DNA of 64,000 bases. Origin: Gordonia humi (GTDB lineage Bacteria; Actinomycetota; Actinomycetes; Mycobacteriales; Mycobacteriaceae). Position 1 is the stretch's first letter, and each line of letters opens with the position of its first letter. Below the pieces are notes generated by a model that was given only the letters and a program-made list of their open reading frames with translations, did no database searches and was not told where the DNA came from. Positions 1 to 7,817 of this stretch are shown piece by piece. The stretch lies in NCBI RefSeq assembly GCF_014197435.1, contig NZ_JACIFP010000003.1, forward strand, positions 1 through 64,000, in the 5' to 3' direction. The position numbers were made by a program, and so were the translations under genes.

Positions 1-108
1 GGCCTTCACTTGCGCTGATCACTGAGGTATTCATCACAACGGAAAGCCTAGGGGGATCGGTCACTTTCACTAAGGACCGAATCTGCACCGTAGGGGACCA
101 TCTGCGCA

Positions 109-706
109 GTGGCAGTCCCCCGCGGTGAAATAGCCCGGCTGGCGCGAGCCCTGCATGGAGCGCCCCGACGGACGGCGATGCCTGCTGAAGTGCTCGGAGA
201 GGTCACTAGGTCGGCCACAGAACTCATCCCTGGTGTTGCGCACGCCGGGATCACCCTCGCCCGCGGCAACCACGCACAGGTCGCCGCGTCGAACTCGAAT
301 CCACCGCCGCCACCGGCCCCTTCCCGAAACCGTCGACCGACTGCAACACGAACACGGCGAGAGACCATGCTTCAACGCGATCTGGGACAACACCACAGTC
401 CTGGTCGAGGACATGACCCGCGACGAACGATGGCCGACGTTTCTCACCGCGGTGCGTCACCACACGCCTGTCCGGTCGAGTCTGGCCATCGAGCTCTACG
501 CCACCGACCAAGAGCTGGGAGCGCTCAACCTCTACGCAGAGACAACAGGAGCGTTCACCCGCGACTCGGTCGCACTCGCCCTCAACCTTGCCAGCCACGC
601 CGCGATCGCCCTGTCCAGTGCCCGCCGCGAGGAACAGTTCGACAGCGCCGCCTATGGAGCTCTCGGAGCATTTCATGTATCGCGTCACCGACGACGGGCG
701 ATATGA
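109..706 (+). pseudogene. frameshifted GAF-domain protein remnant
   Basis: Two reading frames together give one GAF-like sensor domain. The first (about 178-300) encodes an ATELIPGVAHAGITLARG-type start typical of actinobacterial GAF-ANTAR regulators. The second (about 315-660) resumes with the rest of the domain, including NAIWDNTTVLVEDM and the ELGALNLYAE strand. A short stretch near 290-315 reads sensibly only in the third frame, so more than one indel is likely. The RNA-binding ANTAR domain that normally follows is absent; the frame ends soon after the GAF domain. I read it as a decayed one-component regulator. A 51-codon frame from ATG 654 to 809 overlaps its end and may be an unrelated fused tail. 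Confidence 0.5.
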
Positions 707-876
707 CGCCACTGAGACGGGTATGACCTCGTACTCGCGACGTCTCAGCGAGTGCGTCGACATGGTCGATGCAGTTCTCGGCGTATCAGACCGCGCTGAG
801 CGACCGTAATACCCCGGCACCCCTGCACCTGATTTGCTTCTTCGTTCTGAACTCCTGCCCTGGCGAAACAAGTAGA

Positions 877-909
877 ACGCCCGACTCCTTCTGGTAAAGA
901 GTCGGGCGT
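877..909 (-). terminator. hairpin terminator after hsp20
   Basis: A perfect 11-bp stem (877-887 with 899-909) and an 11-nt loop lie 29 bases beyond the hsp20 stop. On the minus strand the stem is followed by a T-containing run (TCTACTTGTTT), as expected of an intrinsic terminator. Confidence 0.7.
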
Positions 910-937
910 CCTGCTGATCGAACCTACCTCGAGTGCT

Positions 938-1369
938 CTATTCGGCGGCGGTCAGTTCGCGTGGCTGGCTATCGTGCTCGACCGAGATCTTGCGGGGTTT
1001 GGCCGCTTCAGCGAGCGGGATTGTCACACTAAGCACGCCGTTGTCATAGCTGGCACTGATCTTGCCCGCATCGACGCCATCACCGAGTGCGATCTGCCGA
1101 CGCAGCGACCCGGAGAATCGCTCGGTGGTCATCCATTGCACCGATTCAGCCGACCGGACCGACCGCTGGGCAGACACCGTCAACACGCCGCGATCCACAT
1201 CGAGATCAATCGAGCCCGGATCAACCCCCGGCAGATCAGCGGTCAGTAGGTAATGATCGTCGACCTTGCACAGATCCATCGGCATGAACGCCGGACCACG
1301 ACGGCGCTCCCCTTCCAGGTAGCTCGAGGTCAACGCATCCAACTGCGAGAATGGATCGAAACGAAGCAC
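938..1369 (-). CDS. hsp20: Hsp20/alpha-crystallin small heat-shock protein
   Basis: 143-residue small heat-shock chaperone, an ATP-independent holdase for unfolding cytoplasmic proteins. It opens with LRFDPFSQLD, a common Hsp20 N-terminus. The alpha-crystallin domain covers about residues 30-130, with ADLPGVDPGSIDLDVDRGVLTV in the first half and the C-terminal YDNGVLSVTIPL signature. I chose GTG at 1369 because GGAGG lies eight bases before it; the upstream GTG at 1378 has no room for a ribosome site. It is monocistronic, followed by a terminator, and preceded by HAIR- and CIRCE-like operators, so heat-shock control is strongly suggested. Family assignment is secure; benefit to the plasmid is inferred. 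Confidence 0.93.
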   Translation of the reverse strand: MLRFDPFSQLDALTSSYLEGERRRGPAFMPMDLCKVDDHYLLTADLPGVDPGSIDLDVDRGVLTVSAQRSVRSAESVQWMTTERFSGSLRRQIALGDGVDAGKISASYDNGVLSVTIPLAEAAKPRKISVEHDSQPRELTAAE

Positions 1370-1421
1370 AGCAGACACCTCCAGAAACCAGTGCCCTGGC
1401 TGTCACCAACCAAGGCGTTAA

Positions 1422-1442
1422 CTTGATCGTTGCACACTCAAC
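1422..1442 (-). promoter_or_regulatory. HAIR-like (HspR) operator
   Basis: CTTGATC-N7-ACTCAAC matches the HspR inverted repeat CTTGAGT-N7-ACTCAAG at 11 of 14 positions. It lies 53 bases upstream of the hsp20 start and next to a CIRCE-like site. Confidence 0.6.
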
Positions 1443-1443
1443 T

Positions 1444-1470
1444 CTAGCACTCGGACCATGAGAGTGCCAA
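1444..1470 (-). promoter_or_regulatory. CIRCE-like (HrcA) operator
   Basis: CTAGCACTC-N9-GAGTGCCAA differs from the CIRCE consensus TTAGCACTC-N9-GAGTGCTAA at two positions, with the exact nine-base spacer. It sits upstream of hsp20 and abuts the HAIR-like repeat. Confidence 0.75.
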
Positions 1471-1748
1471 GCAACTTGTCGTCAACAACCGGACCGCACA
1501 CGGTGTCGTCTCGACTCACTGCCGATCACGGCTCTTCCTGTCGCGCTATTGGCCCGGCGGTGACTCGAAGTCGTACGGAGACGTCATGCGCGACGCGGCG
1601 GAGCGCATGACGCGACTCCTGCAGAACGTCAAGTGAGACCGGGTGTGTGGGGCCTTCTGCTGCCCGCGGCCGGTGCCGGCGGTACGGCTACGCCGTCCCG
1701 GGCGGGTCGGGCACAGCCTCCGGCCGGGACCGCATCGAACTGAATGGA

Positions 1749-1927
1749 ACCGGCTCCGCCGGTACTGATGAACGACCATCAATACCTGGTCGTTTGTGTT
1801 GACCCCTCCATTATTTTCACCTCGTCGGTCGCCCGCAAGGGCGTGACTCGTCGCTGCGCTCCTCGGCCTACGGCTCGGAAACAATGTCCACGCGGTCGCT
1901 GCGCTCCCTTATATCGCGGACATTCTT
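1749..1927. repeat. duplicated non-coding leader, copy A
   Basis: The untranslated stretch 1471-2015 upstream of the zinc-ribbon gene holds no convincing gene. Within it, an inverted repeat ACCGGC-TCC-GCCGGT (about 1749-1763) and a 49-base block (1879-1927) resemble sequences at 12563-12578 and 12674-12722, in the same order, upstream of nrdH. The 49-base block matches at roughly 42 positions by eye. A shared leader or regulatory module for backbone operons is the likely reading. Confidence 0.55.
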
Positions 1928-2015
1928 CCCGCTCATCCCTTGCGGCCTCTCTCCTCAGCGAAAAGAACTCCGGTATCAACACAAACCGCACCTGACAACA
2001 TTCGGAGGCCACGCC

Positions 2016-2267
2016 ATGACCCAGCTCGCGAACACCGCAACGGACAACTACCCGCTATGCGACGGATGCGCCGCCGCGATCGTCAACGCCGACATGGGCG
2101 GCTTTGCGTTCGACCCCCAGATTTCCCGGCTCGTCGAGACGTTCGTCGACGCCGCCGGGATGCTCGTGCACACCGGCACGAACCCCGTTCCCGACACCGT
2201 CGAGTGGGACTGCGCGGCCTGCCGCGAACCCCAGATCGGTGACGCCGATTGGGTCACCACCCTCTAA
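2016..2267 (+). CDS. small zinc-ribbon-like plasmid protein
   Basis: 83 residues with two CxxC pairs (CDGC near residue 15 and CAAC near residue 70), which could bind one zinc ion. Between them is an acidic, helix-forming region. The start at ATG 2016 is set by GGAGG at 2004-2008. No named family recognised. It is the first gene of a co-oriented row with the 2285 gene (17-base gap) and the parB-like gene, and its leader is duplicated upstream of nrdH. A nucleic-acid or protein-binding role is a guess from the zinc motifs only. Confidence 0.7.
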   Translation: MTQLANTATDNYPLCDGCAAAIVNADMGGFAFDPQISRLVETFVDAAGMLVHTGTNPVPDTVEWDCAACREPQIGDADWVTTL

Positions 2268-2284
2268 CCCGAAAGGACACCACC

Positions 2285-2548
2285 GTGACCGCAGCAATCA
2301 TGTACCCCACCGAGGTCATCGACCGACTCATCGCCCAGTACCCCGAGCTGGTTGAGCAGGCCGGGGGCGACCCGCAGTTCGCGCTCTGGCTCGTCGATGT
2401 CGATCGTCGCCTGGCCCGTCGTATCGGCCTGGGCCACCGCGATATGCCCGACCTCGCGTGGCGAGACGCCTGGGAATCGGGCACCACCGCCCACGATGCC
2501 GCCCTCGACGCCATCGATGAATGGCGCGCCGACGGCGATCTGTTCTAA
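2285..2548 (+). CDS. hypothetical small acidic protein
   Basis: 87 residues from GTG 2285, which follows GAAAGGA by a normal spacing. It is acidic, rich in Asp and Ala, predicted mostly helical, with no membrane segment, signal peptide or recognised domain. It lies 17 bases after the zinc-ribbon gene and 90 bases before the parB-like gene; a strong hairpin in that second gap may reduce read-through. Codon use with GC-rich third positions supports real coding. Function unknown. Confidence 0.65.
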   Translation: MTAAIMYPTEVIDRLIAQYPELVEQAGGDPQFALWLVDVDRRLARRIGLGHRDMPDLAWRDAWESGTTAHDAALDAIDEWRADGDLF

Positions 2549-2570
2549 CCCGCTCCCCCTCTAGAGAAAC

Positions 2571-2605
2571 GGTCGTCCGGTCCGCAGGACCCGGACCGGA
2601 CGACC
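2571..2605 (+). terminator. perfect 14-bp hairpin before the parB-like gene
   Basis: A 14-bp perfect inverted repeat (2571-2584 with 2592-2605) with a 7-base loop. No U-tract follows, so it may be an actinobacterial-style terminator, an attenuator, or a protein-binding palindrome. Confidence 0.5.
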
Positions 2606-2638
2606 ACCCACCACGGTAAACGATCCGAAAGGCACACC

Positions 2639-4117
2639 ATGACCAGCATCATCGAAACCCGCACCGTCGACCCGACCACTGTTGTCATCGCCGACAACAT
2701 CCGCGAACCCCCCAGCCTCGACACCGATTTCGTCGACTCGGTCCGCGACGGCGTCCTGGTACCGGTCCTGGCCTACCTCGACACCGACGGCACGGTGACC
2801 GTCATCGACGGCCAGCGCCGGACCCTGGCAGCACGCGAGGCGAACCTGGCCACGATCCCGGTCTACATCATGGGCCGCGACGACGCCCTCACCGCCGACG
2901 AAGCCGACATCGAGCGCATCAGCACCCAGTTCATCACCAACGAACACCGCACCGAACTACGCCGCAGCGAACGCGCACGCGCGATCGAACAACTGTCCCT
3001 AGCCGGACTGTCCGCGACGAAGATCCGCAGCAAGAAAGCGGACATCGACCACACCCTGACCGCAGTGACAAGCCGGAACGCTCTCGACCAGCTCGACACC
3101 CACCCCGACCTGACCTTGGACCAGGCCGCGATCCTCGCCAAGTGGGACCACGACAGCGAAGCCGTCGACCGACTGCTGGACGCTCTCGAAGAAGACGGCG
3201 AAGGCGGATTCGCCCACACCGCCCAATGGTTAGAGGACACCACCGCTCAGCGCGAGGCCGTCGCCGAGGTCGCCGCGCCCCTCGACGACGGGATCGAATG
3301 GACGAGCACCGACCCGTGGGGCCGCGCGCCGAGTCTGACCCGCTATGTCACCGAGGCCGGAACCCCGGCAACCCTCGACGACGTACCCGCCGCCCACCGC
3401 CTGGCCTACATCGTGGTCGAGGAGCACAACGCCTGCTACGACACCGACGGAAACGAGGTCGGCGACACCCACGTCGATGCCACGATCGAGTGGCGCGTCC
3501 GCGACGCCACACAGATCGGCCTCATGTACGAACACGAGTGGAAGCGGCTGCACCCCGACCACAACCCGGGCGATGACATCGACCTCGACGCCGAAGCCGC
3601 CCGAGCAGCTGCACGCGCCGAAGCCGAAGCCCAGGACAAGCGCGCCACCATGCGCCGCGTCAAAGCCCTCAACAAGAAAGCCACCACAGCCCGAGAAGTA
3701 CGCCTGGCCCACATCACGAGCTGGCTCACCCGCAAGACACTCCCCAAGGACCACAAGACCGCGATCGCCCAGTTCATCGCCGAAACCATGTGGAGCCGAC
3801 ACACCATGTTCGGCACATTCCGCCAAGATGGCGACGCCGAGAAGATCACCGCAGACATGCTCGGCATCGACAAGAAAGAGCAGGTCCCCGAAATTCTCGC
3901 CGCCGCGACCGCTGACCGGGCACAGCTCATCGGCCTCGCCGTCGTCCTCGGAGCATACGAATCGACCATCGCGAAAGACTCCTGGCGCGAGACCTACTCA
4001 CGCCGAGGTAGGACCGCATACCTCGACTTTCTCGACGAAGTCACCGGGTACACCCTCACCGACATCGAGAAGGCCATGACCGGAACCCTCGACCCCGACA
4101 CCATCGACCTCGACTAG
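2639..4117 (+). CDS. ParB/sulfiredoxin-fold (ParB-N-like) protein
   Basis: 492 residues. The N-terminal 110 residues are a ParB/Srx-type domain: a site-naming region (ADNIREPP), GVLVPVLAYLDTDG, and IDGQRRTLAA near residues 55-65, the arginine-bearing nucleotide-binding box. A helical DNA-binding-like region follows (ERARAIEQLSLAGLSATKI). The remainder is charged, Ala/Glu-rich helix. It has no adjacent parA, so it may be an orphan regulator of plasmid genes rather than a segregation protein; the true parA pair is at 58564-59672. GAAAGG precedes ATG 2639. The IS5 insertion at the 3' end sits inside the original TAA stop and now yields TAG, leaving the protein complete. Confidence 0.8.
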   Translation: MTSIIETRTVDPTTVVIADNIREPPSLDTDFVDSVRDGVLVPVLAYLDTDGTVTVIDGQRRTLAAREANLATIPVYIMGRDDALTADEADIERISTQFITNEHRTELRRSERARAIEQLSLAGLSATKIRSKKADIDHTLTAVTSRNALDQLDTHPDLTLDQAAILAKWDHDSEAVDRLLDALEEDGEGGFAHTAQWLEDTTAQREAVAEVAAPLDDGIEWTSTDPWGRAPSLTRYVTEAGTPATLDDVPAAHRLAYIVVEEHNACYDTDGNEVGDTHVDATIEWRVRDATQIGLMYEHEWKRLHPDHNPGDDIDLDAEAARAAARAEAEAQDKRATMRRVKALNKKATTAREVRLAHITSWLTRKTLPKDHKTAIAQFIAETMWSRHTMFGTFRQDGDAEKITADMLGIDKKEQVPEILAAATADRAQLIGLAVVLGAYESTIAKDSWRETYSRRGRTAYLDFLDEVTGYTLTDIEKAMTGTLDPDTIDLD

Positions 4118-4668
4118 GGCGTGTCTCCCAAATGCTGTAGCCAGTTGAGGATGGCGTTCAAAGTGACGCCGGCGCGGTAGGTGATCGCGAGTTTGTCGTA
4201 GCGGGTGGCCAGTCCCCGCCATTGCTTGGACCAGGCGAAGGAGCGCTCGACAACATTTCGGTCCTTGTAGCGTTCGGCGTCGAACGACGGTGGACGGCCA
4301 CCATTGCGGCCGCGTTTCTTGCGAGAGTTGACCTGGGTGGACTTCTCCGGGATCACCACTGCGATCTGCTTGCCTCGCAGGATGGTCCGGTTGACGCCAG
4401 TCGCATAAGCCTTATCAGCCAGGACCGCGTCCGGGCGAGTCCGCGGCCGACCGGCACCGATCCGCGGAACGTAGATATCGGCGAGGACCTCGGCGAGCAT
4501 CGCCCCGTCGTTACGTTGACCACCGGTCACGATGTTCACCAACGGTCGTCCCCGGCCGTCCACGGCGCGATGAATTTTCGTGGTCAACCCGCCCCGCGAC
4601 CTACCGATCCCGTGACCTGCGGGTTCACCTCCGTCAAGGGCGAGGTTCTTGTGATTCGATGCTGCCCC
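4114..4668 (-). CDS. IS5-family transposase, catalytic ORF
   Basis: About 184 residues read in the frame reached by a +1 (or -2) shift at the G5 run. They hold the DDE core: SRGGLTTKIH, VLADKAYATGVNRTILRG, and ERYKDRNVVERSFAWSKQWR with the catalytic Glu. There is no credible own start codon, so expression as a fusion with the upstream ORF is most likely. The stop codon borrows bases from the flanking TA. Confidence 0.8.
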   Translation of the reverse strand, partial: GAASNHKNLALDGGEPAGHGIGRSRGGLTTKIHRAVDGRGRPLVNIVTGGQRNDGAMLAEVLADIYVPRIGAGRPRTRPDAVLADKAYATGVNRTILRGKQIAVVIPEKSTQVNSRKKRGRNGGRPPSFDAERYKDRNVVERSFAWSKQWRGLATRYDKLAITYRAGVTLNAILNWLQHLGDTP

Positions 4669-5091
4669 CTGTGTCCTGATCCGGGCGCGGGGTGTTTGTC
4701 GCATGCTGATGCGCACGCGCGATCGTCGCATCCACTGACAGGTTCCAGTCGATCCGCCCAGCCGCATCAGCCTCGGCGAGCACGTGTGCCAACACACGGT
4801 CCCACGTACCGTCCTGGGCGTAGCGGCGATGCCGCTTCCACACCGTCTGCCACGGCCCGAACACCTCACGAGGCAAGTCCCGCCACGGAATACCCGTCCG
4901 GTACCGATAGGCAATGCCCTCGACCACTCGCCGATGATCACCAAACGGCCGCGCTGCTCTACCCACATTCGACGGCAACAGTGGTTCGATCCGCGCCCAC
5001 TGCTCATCGGTGAAGACCTGATACCTCGAAGACGTCATCGCCACCGAAACAGCATGCCCGCCAAGCACCCCCACACTTAGGAGACACGCCC
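4117..5091 (-). mobile_element. IS5-family element, copy 1 (975 bp)
   Basis: Terminal inverted repeats GGGCGTGTCTCC / GGAGACACGCCC at 4117 and 5091, flanked by a TA duplication (4115-4116, 5092-5093). The encoded proteins are identical to those of the copy at 61757-62731, in the opposite orientation. The insertion point is within the stop codon of the parB-like gene. Confidence 0.92.
4634..5038 (-). CDS. IS5-family transposase, N-terminal ORF
   Basis: 134 residues from MTSSRYQVFTDEQW, including the DUF4096-like N-terminal part (EQWARIEPLLP, GIPWRDLP, FGPWQTVWKRH) that precedes the catalytic domain, and the first acidic region (LSVDATIARAHQH). Translation ends soon after a GGGGG run (4665-4669); the catalytic half continues in another frame. 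The same arrangement in both copies suggests a programmed shift rather than decay. Confidence 0.85.
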   Translation of the reverse strand: MTSSRYQVFTDEQWARIEPLLPSNVGRAARPFGDHRRVVEGIAYRYRTGIPWRDLPREVFGPWQTVWKRHRRYAQDGTWDRVLAHVLAEADAAGRIDWNLSVDATIARAHQHATNTPRPDQDTGGSIESQEPRP

Positions 5092-5100
5092 TAACCAACA

Positions 5101-5140
5101 GATGGCCGGGCGAGGCACACACCCTCACCCGGCCATCTTG
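5101..5140 (+). terminator. terminator of the parB-like gene, displaced by IS5
   Basis: GATGGCCGGG (5101-5110) pairs perfectly with CCCGGCCATC (5128-5137), followed by TTG. Before the IS5 insertion it lay a few bases after the parB-like stop; it is now separated from its gene by 975 bp. Confidence 0.65.
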
Positions 5141-5480
5141 CCGGCGAACTGTGTGTGTCGGCCCATCGAGGGCCGACACACTCTCGACCTCCGGTCGACA
5201 ACGGAGCGACCCTCCGGGCCGCACCTCATCCTCAGCGCACGACGACCACCTCCGCTACCGCTCCGGCAACCGCCGCACACTACGCCGCGGGTACCCGCGA
5301 CACGGACCGACCCACGGTCGCACAAACACCTCCATGTAGGTGAGGGCCGCTCTCCGCTAACGCTCCGAGCGCCCCTTACCTACCGGCCAGCAACCGCGCA
5401 ACGACATTCCACATCGCCGCGAACGACGCCGTGACCAGTAACAACACTCCGAGTTGAGACCGTGCTACAATTTCAAATGC
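5141..5480. other. gene-free, palindrome-rich stretch
   Basis: No convincing gene. It holds a 12-bp perfect hairpin (5153-5164 with 5170-5181) directly after the displaced terminator, then GC-rich imperfect repeats and a partial inverted repeat around TAGGTGAGGG/CCCTTACCTA (5335-5385). It could contain binding sites or a degenerated replication or partition locus, but nothing decides this. Confidence 0.4.
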
Positions 5481-5513
5481 AGACCCCCCCACCACACGTG
5501 GATAAGGGGGTCT
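5481..5513 (-). terminator. hairpin after the DUF3800 gene
   Basis: AGACCCCC (5481-5488) pairs with GGGGGTCT (5506-5513), 20 bases beyond the stop of the minus-strand DUF3800 gene. Moderately T-rich sequence (CATTTGAAATTG) follows on that strand. Confidence 0.55.
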
Positions 5514-5532
5514 CGCTGTATCTAAGCGAAGT

Positions 5533-6237
5533 TCACAACAACCTCTGCGGTGCCCTCAACGGATCACGCTCGGACAGAAACCTCTCGTACCAGCGCCACG
5601 CGAACTCGTGCATAGGTGGTTTGGCTACCGCCATATACGCGCTGTAGGCCACCAAGTCAGCCATCTGCACCAGCTGGGAACCAGACGAATCCAGATGAAT
5701 CGCGTCCTCAATGATCCGCCGCGAATCCAACTTCAACTGACGATGAACCCCGCGATACGAGGTATCACTACCATCGCCATCCATCACCACGAGTCCCAGA
5801 GAATGAGTGGCGCTCAACTCTCGCTCGATCCGCGATACCAAAGACGCGTAAAGGCGGCGCTTCGACTCGTGCAACTCCCGAGGTTCACCGACCATCCACA
5901 CGCTCCCCGCCCTCAAACCTTCCGTGCACCGAAGGGTCTCCAGACAATGCTCTGCGACCTCCCTACCAAAGTCCTTCAAATACGGCGTGCCGTTATGGAC
6001 ATGGCGATCTGGAATTCTCTTAGAGATACGTCCGCGACCATTAACATATTCCGTTGCATGAAGCTCGGTAGACACTGGAATAGTGAATTCTCGCCACAAC
6101 ATCTTCCGCAAACTCAGCCACGAAGATAGAACAGACGTCCACCTATCTGGGCGAAACTCGACCCACCCATAGACGGCAAGACCGGAAGGTGGATGACCTG
6201 AGTCATCCATATAAATCAGCCTGTCAAGAGTAGTCAT
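5533..6237 (-). CDS. DUF3800-domain protein
   Basis: 234 residues starting MTTLDRLIYMDDSGHP; the xDDSG motif close to the N-terminus is the hallmark of DUF3800, whose fold resembles RNase H-like nucleases. Later hallmarks are VVMDGDGSDTSY, an acidic DSS/SQLVQMADLVAYSAY block with the conserved Asp, and an ERDPLRAP tail. The start at 6237 puts the motif at the expected distance; longer upstream reading is not conserved-looking. The 3' half of a close relative lies at 24999-25189 and a more distant relative at 52655-53173. DUF3800 proteins are common on mobile elements and near defence genes, but the role here is not known. Confidence 0.8.
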   Translation of the reverse strand: MTTLDRLIYMDDSGHPPSGLAVYGWVEFRPDRWTSVLSSWLSLRKMLWREFTIPVSTELHATEYVNGRGRISKRIPDRHVHNGTPYLKDFGREVAEHCLETLRCTEGLRAGSVWMVGEPRELHESKRRLYASLVSRIERELSATHSLGLVVMDGDGSDTSYRGVHRQLKLDSRRIIEDAIHLDSSGSQLVQMADLVAYSAYMAVAKPPMHEFAWRWYERFLSERDPLRAPQRLL

Positions 6238-6555
6238 ATATCGGCAGCTTACAGGTGAACCAGGACATACAGAATCAGAGCTACCGCGGCACCAAGCCCT
6301 ACCGCACAAACGCTGCTCCCGCACAATCACCTTTACGTTGGAGTACGTCCGGGGCGGTCGCCTCGGACGTTCGTCCGCGGTTCGGGGCGTGGCTCGACAA
6401 TCACCTGTTGTCGCTGGTGGCTTGGCGTGGAAGGTCACCCCGGACCGTGACGGGTCGTTTCGGCCGCTGATTGAGATGTGTTCGCGAACTTGTCGCTGTG
6501 TAAAGGTGTGCCGGCGAAACCACCCTGACGAGCCAACCGCACACGGAAGGACAGT
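6238..6555. other. intergenic region before IS110 transposase
   Basis: 318 bases without a supported gene. It probably contains the DUF3800 promoter and, from about 6330, the left end of the IS110 element, which has no clear terminal repeats to mark its edge. GGAAGG at 6544-6549 is the ribosome site for the transposase. Confidence 0.4.
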
Positions 6556-7779
6556 ATGGACGAAAAGATCTGGGTAGGAATTGATGTCGGTCGGCATGCG
6601 CATCACGCCGCCGCGGTCGATGAGGCGGGAACGGTGCTGTGGTCTCGGCGGCTTCCCAACGATCAACCGGCGATCGAAGCGCTCATGGACCGGGTCGCCG
6701 ACATGAAATTCGTGGTGTGGGCGATCGACATGACCGCACCGGAATCGGCGCTGCTGAGGGGTGTGCTGGCTGCGCGGCGCCAGCAGATCCGCTACGTGCC
6801 CGGCCGGGTCGTGCACAGCATGACCGGTGCGTTCGCGGGTGAGGGCAAGACCGATGCCCGCGATGCGGTCGTGATCGCCCAGACAGCCCGCCTACGTGGC
6901 GATCTCGCCACCGTCTCGGCGCCCGACGACGTCGCGATCGAACTCGACCTGCTGACCGGACATCGCAACGACCTCGTCGCTGAACGTACGCGAGGCATCA
7001 ACCGCCTGCGCGGCCTGCTGACCCGCATCTTCCCTGCACTAGAACGGTGTTTCGACTACTCGACACTGACCGGTCTAACGTTCCTCACCCGCTTCGCCAC
7101 GCCATCTGCGATCGCTGCGGTCTCTGACGACGAGATCTACGACCACCTGCGCAGTCACGGCGTCCGCCGACCCACGATCCCGAAGATGATCGACAAAGCC
7201 CGTGCCGCGGCGGCCGCGCAGACCGTCACCCTGCCTGGCGAGGCGACCACAGCCCTACTGGTGCAACACGCGGCTACCTCGTTGGTCATGCTGACCCGTC
7301 AGATCGCCGACCTGGATAAGCAGATCACCGAGGTGTTCCGCCGCCACCGTCACGCACGGATTCTCGAATCCGTGCCAGGCATCGGCACCCGAAGCGGCGC
7401 TGAGCTCGTCGCGATCACCGGCGGCGACCTCACTTCGTTCGGCTCGCCCGCCAGACTCGCCGCCTACGCCGGTCTTGCTCCGGTACCGCACGACTCCGGT
7501 AACCGCCGGGGAGCCTTGCGTAGACCCCAGCGTTACCACAGAGGACTTCGCAAGGTGTTCTACATGGCCGCACTCAACAGCTCGCAACGCGACGGCCCGT
7601 CCCGCGAGTTCTACCAGCGCAAACGACGCGAGAAGCGTTCCCACGTCCACGCTCTCATCGCTCTCGCTAGACGTCTGGTTGACGTGGTCTGGGCACTGAT
7701 CCGCGACGGTAGGGTGTGGTTGCCGCGGCCGACCGTCGAGCGGGTGTCAGTCGATGAGGTGGGCGCGATGGCTGGATGA
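6556..7779 (+). CDS. IS110-family transposase (A)
   Basis: 407 residues. The N-terminal DEDD RuvC-like domain begins WVGIDVGRHAHHAAAVD and includes the KTDARDAVVIA segment; the C-terminal transposase_20 domain has VPGIGTRSGAELVAITGG followed by FGSPARLAAYAGLAPVPHDSG with the catalytic Ser region. Full length for the family. IS110 enzymes excise and insert through a circular intermediate and can be guided by a structured bridge RNA from the element's ends; such an RNA would lie in the flanks (6330-6555 or after 7779). It differs from the IS110 enzyme at 23206-24417. Confidence 0.93.
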   Translation: MDEKIWVGIDVGRHAHHAAAVDEAGTVLWSRRLPNDQPAIEALMDRVADMKFVVWAIDMTAPESALLRGVLAARRQQIRYVPGRVVHSMTGAFAGEGKTDARDAVVIAQTARLRGDLATVSAPDDVAIELDLLTGHRNDLVAERTRGINRLRGLLTRIFPALERCFDYSTLTGLTFLTRFATPSAIAAVSDDEIYDHLRSHGVRRPTIPKMIDKARAAAAAQTVTLPGEATTALLVQHAATSLVMLTRQIADLDKQITEVFRRHRHARILESVPGIGTRSGAELVAITGGDLTSFGSPARLAAYAGLAPVPHDSGNRRGALRRPQRYHRGLRKVFYMAALNSSQRDGPSREFYQRKRREKRSHVHALIALARRLVDVVWALIRDGRVWLPRPTVERVSVDEVGAMAG

Positions 7780-7817
7780 CTGGCGGGGCCGGTCAGATCT
7801 CGGCACGTGCGTGCGTA

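Noticed and set aside
654..809. 51-codon frame at the end of the GAF remnant
   Set aside because: Codon use is plausible but it has no clear ribosome site or relatives; may be only the fused tail of the broken gene.
1471..1660. Possible C-terminal gene scrap (GDVMRDAAERMTRLLQNVK)
   Set aside because: Protein-like for about 35 codons and ends at a TGA near 1636, but no start or family could be seen.
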